Shown piece by piece: positions 63,245 to 64,000 of a DNA stretch of 64,000 nucleotides. The DNA lies in contig NZ_CP010427.1 in NCBI RefSeq assembly GCF_000815225.1, positions 1,054,001-1,118,000 of the forward strand, read 5' to 3'. Source of the stretch: Allofrancisella guangzhouensis. Its GTDB lineage: Bacteria > Pseudomonadota > Gammaproteobacteria > Francisellales > Francisellaceae. A program made the position numbers and the translations under genes. The notes below the pieces were generated by a model that saw only the letters and a program-made list of their open reading frames with translations, searched no databases and was not told where the DNA came from. Every line of letters starts with the position of its first letter. The stretch's first letter is position 1.

Positions 63245-64000
63245 ATGCAACTAGTAGAGCAAATGAAAGAAAAAGCTCTTAATGAGCTTAGCCTTGTCGA
63301 AGATAAAAAATCAGTTGATGATATACGTGTGAAGTACCTTGGTAAAAAAGGCGAACTAACTGATATGATGAAAATGATAGGTACGCTACCAAATGAAGAA
63401 AAGCCTAAGCTTGGCCAAGCTGTAAATATTGCTAAACAGGCTTTACAGGATGCTATAGATGTAAAATTGGTTTTTTTTGAAAAGCAAGAAATTAATCAAA
63501 AACTCTCTCAAGAAAAAATAGATGTGACTTTGAAAGGAGTAGGGCAAAGTCAAGGTTCTCTACATCCTGTTACAAAAACATTACATAGAATAGAATCTTT
63601 TTTTAAACAGAATGGTTTTAATATAGAGTTAGGACCTGAAATAGAAAGTGATTATTATAACTTTGAAACTTTAAATATCCCTTCGCATCACCCAGCTCGT
63701 GCTATGCATGACACCTTTTATATCGATCAATCTCATGTTCTTAGAACTCATACTTCTGGCGTACAAATTCGTACTATGGAAAAGCAGGAGCCACCAATCA
63801 GAATTATAGCTCCAGGTAGGGTATATCGCTGTGATTCAGATGTTACTCACACACCAATGTTTCACCAAGTAGAAGGCTTATTAGTTGAAAAAGACGTATC
63901 TTTTGCAGACTTAAAGGGCTTATTGCATGTTTTTTTAAGTTCATTTTTTGAAAAAGATTTAAAAGTAAGGTTTAGACCTTCTTATTTTCCATTTACTGAA
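63245..64000 (+). CDS. pheS: Phenylalanyl-tRNA synthetase alpha subunit, 5' part
   Basis: An open frame from ATG 63245 to the window edge, 252 codons. The N-terminal coiled coil (about 1-85: [34 protein letters not shown]) is followed by the class II core: [16 protein letters not shown], motif 1-like [39 protein letters not shown] and motif 2 [24 protein letters not shown]. The C-terminal third and pheT lie outside. It charges tRNA-Phe. Confidence 0.97.
   Translation, partial: MQLVEQMKEKALNELSLVEDKKSVDDIRVKYLGKKGELTDMMKMIGTLPNEEKPKLGQAVNIAKQALQDAIDVKLVFFEKQEINQKLSQEKIDVTLKGVGQSQGSLHPVTKTLHRIESFFKQNGFNIELGPEIESDYYNFETLNIPSHHPARAMHDTFYIDQSHVLRTHTSGVQIRTMEKQEPPIRIIAPGRVYRCDSDVTHTPMFHQVEGLLVEKDVSFADLKGLLHVFLSSFFEKDLKVRFRPSYFPFTE

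Overview
The window is about 64 kb of AT-rich gammaproteobacterial chromosome that I assign to Francisella or a close relative. The assignment rests on the FipA/FipB-like pair, a glutaredoxin-NrdB fusion next to nrdA, overall base composition, and the family make-up. The species cannot be fixed from sequence reading alone. Several genes resemble eukaryotic or host-manipulation proteins, which would fit a protist- or animal-associated lineage; that is an inference.

Layout. 1-159 is the 5' end of a Crp/Fnr-like gene. 625-8507 is one ancestral reading frame of about 786 codons (SET methyltransferase-like, ubiquitin-specific-protease-like and C2H2 zinc-finger regions) broken by two mobile elements. 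One is a 1046-bp IS30-family element (5524-6569, 3-bp target duplication ATA). The other is a 4468-bp Tn3-family transposon (996-5463, 36-bp inverted repeats, 5-bp duplication TACTT) carrying tnpA, tnpR and a pyridoxamine-phosphate oxidase-like cargo gene. 8860-12397 holds msrBA, an MFS exporter and fipA-fipB. 12702-15028 is a secreted-protein gene split by a second, nearly identical IS30 copy (duplication GAT). 15061-32023 is mostly housekeeping: queG, rsfS, a UvrD-like helicase, nrdA-grxA-nrdB, mdh, coq7, tcdA, a 2-Cys peroxiredoxin, an outer-membrane protein, folE and rhlE, interrupted by a glycosyltransferase-toxin-like gene. 32027-35809 holds three unusual genes, among them a secreted PI-PLC X-domain protein. 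35868-49543 holds nagZ, a ketone-body pair (3-hydroxybutyrate dehydrogenase and acetoacetate decarboxylase), an adenosine deaminase, an amino acid permease, guaA, dxs, ruvB, a FYVE-finger protein and a TauE-like permease.

49558-57579 is a seven-gene, one-strand cluster: uxuB, uxuA, kdgK, eda, uxaC, a sugar porter and myo-inositol oxygenase. On paper it takes up inositol and oxidises it to glucuronate, then carries it through fructuronate, mannonate, KDG and KDPG to pyruvate and glyceraldehyde 3-phosphate. Upstream, a gene fragment is cut by an old IS30 remnant. 58091-59073 is a frameshifted caspase-like (clan CD-like) protease gene. The right end holds a POT peptide transporter, glutathione reductase, xthA and the start of pheS.

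The most interesting content is the eukaryotic-like set (SET-USP-zinc finger, FYVE, PI-PLC, caspase-like and GT44-like proteins), the inositol-oxygenase operon, and a 149-bp perfect inverted duplication around the adenosine deaminase gene that could swap the N-terminus of the neighbouring permease. All functional statements are from motifs read by eye; no database search was possible.
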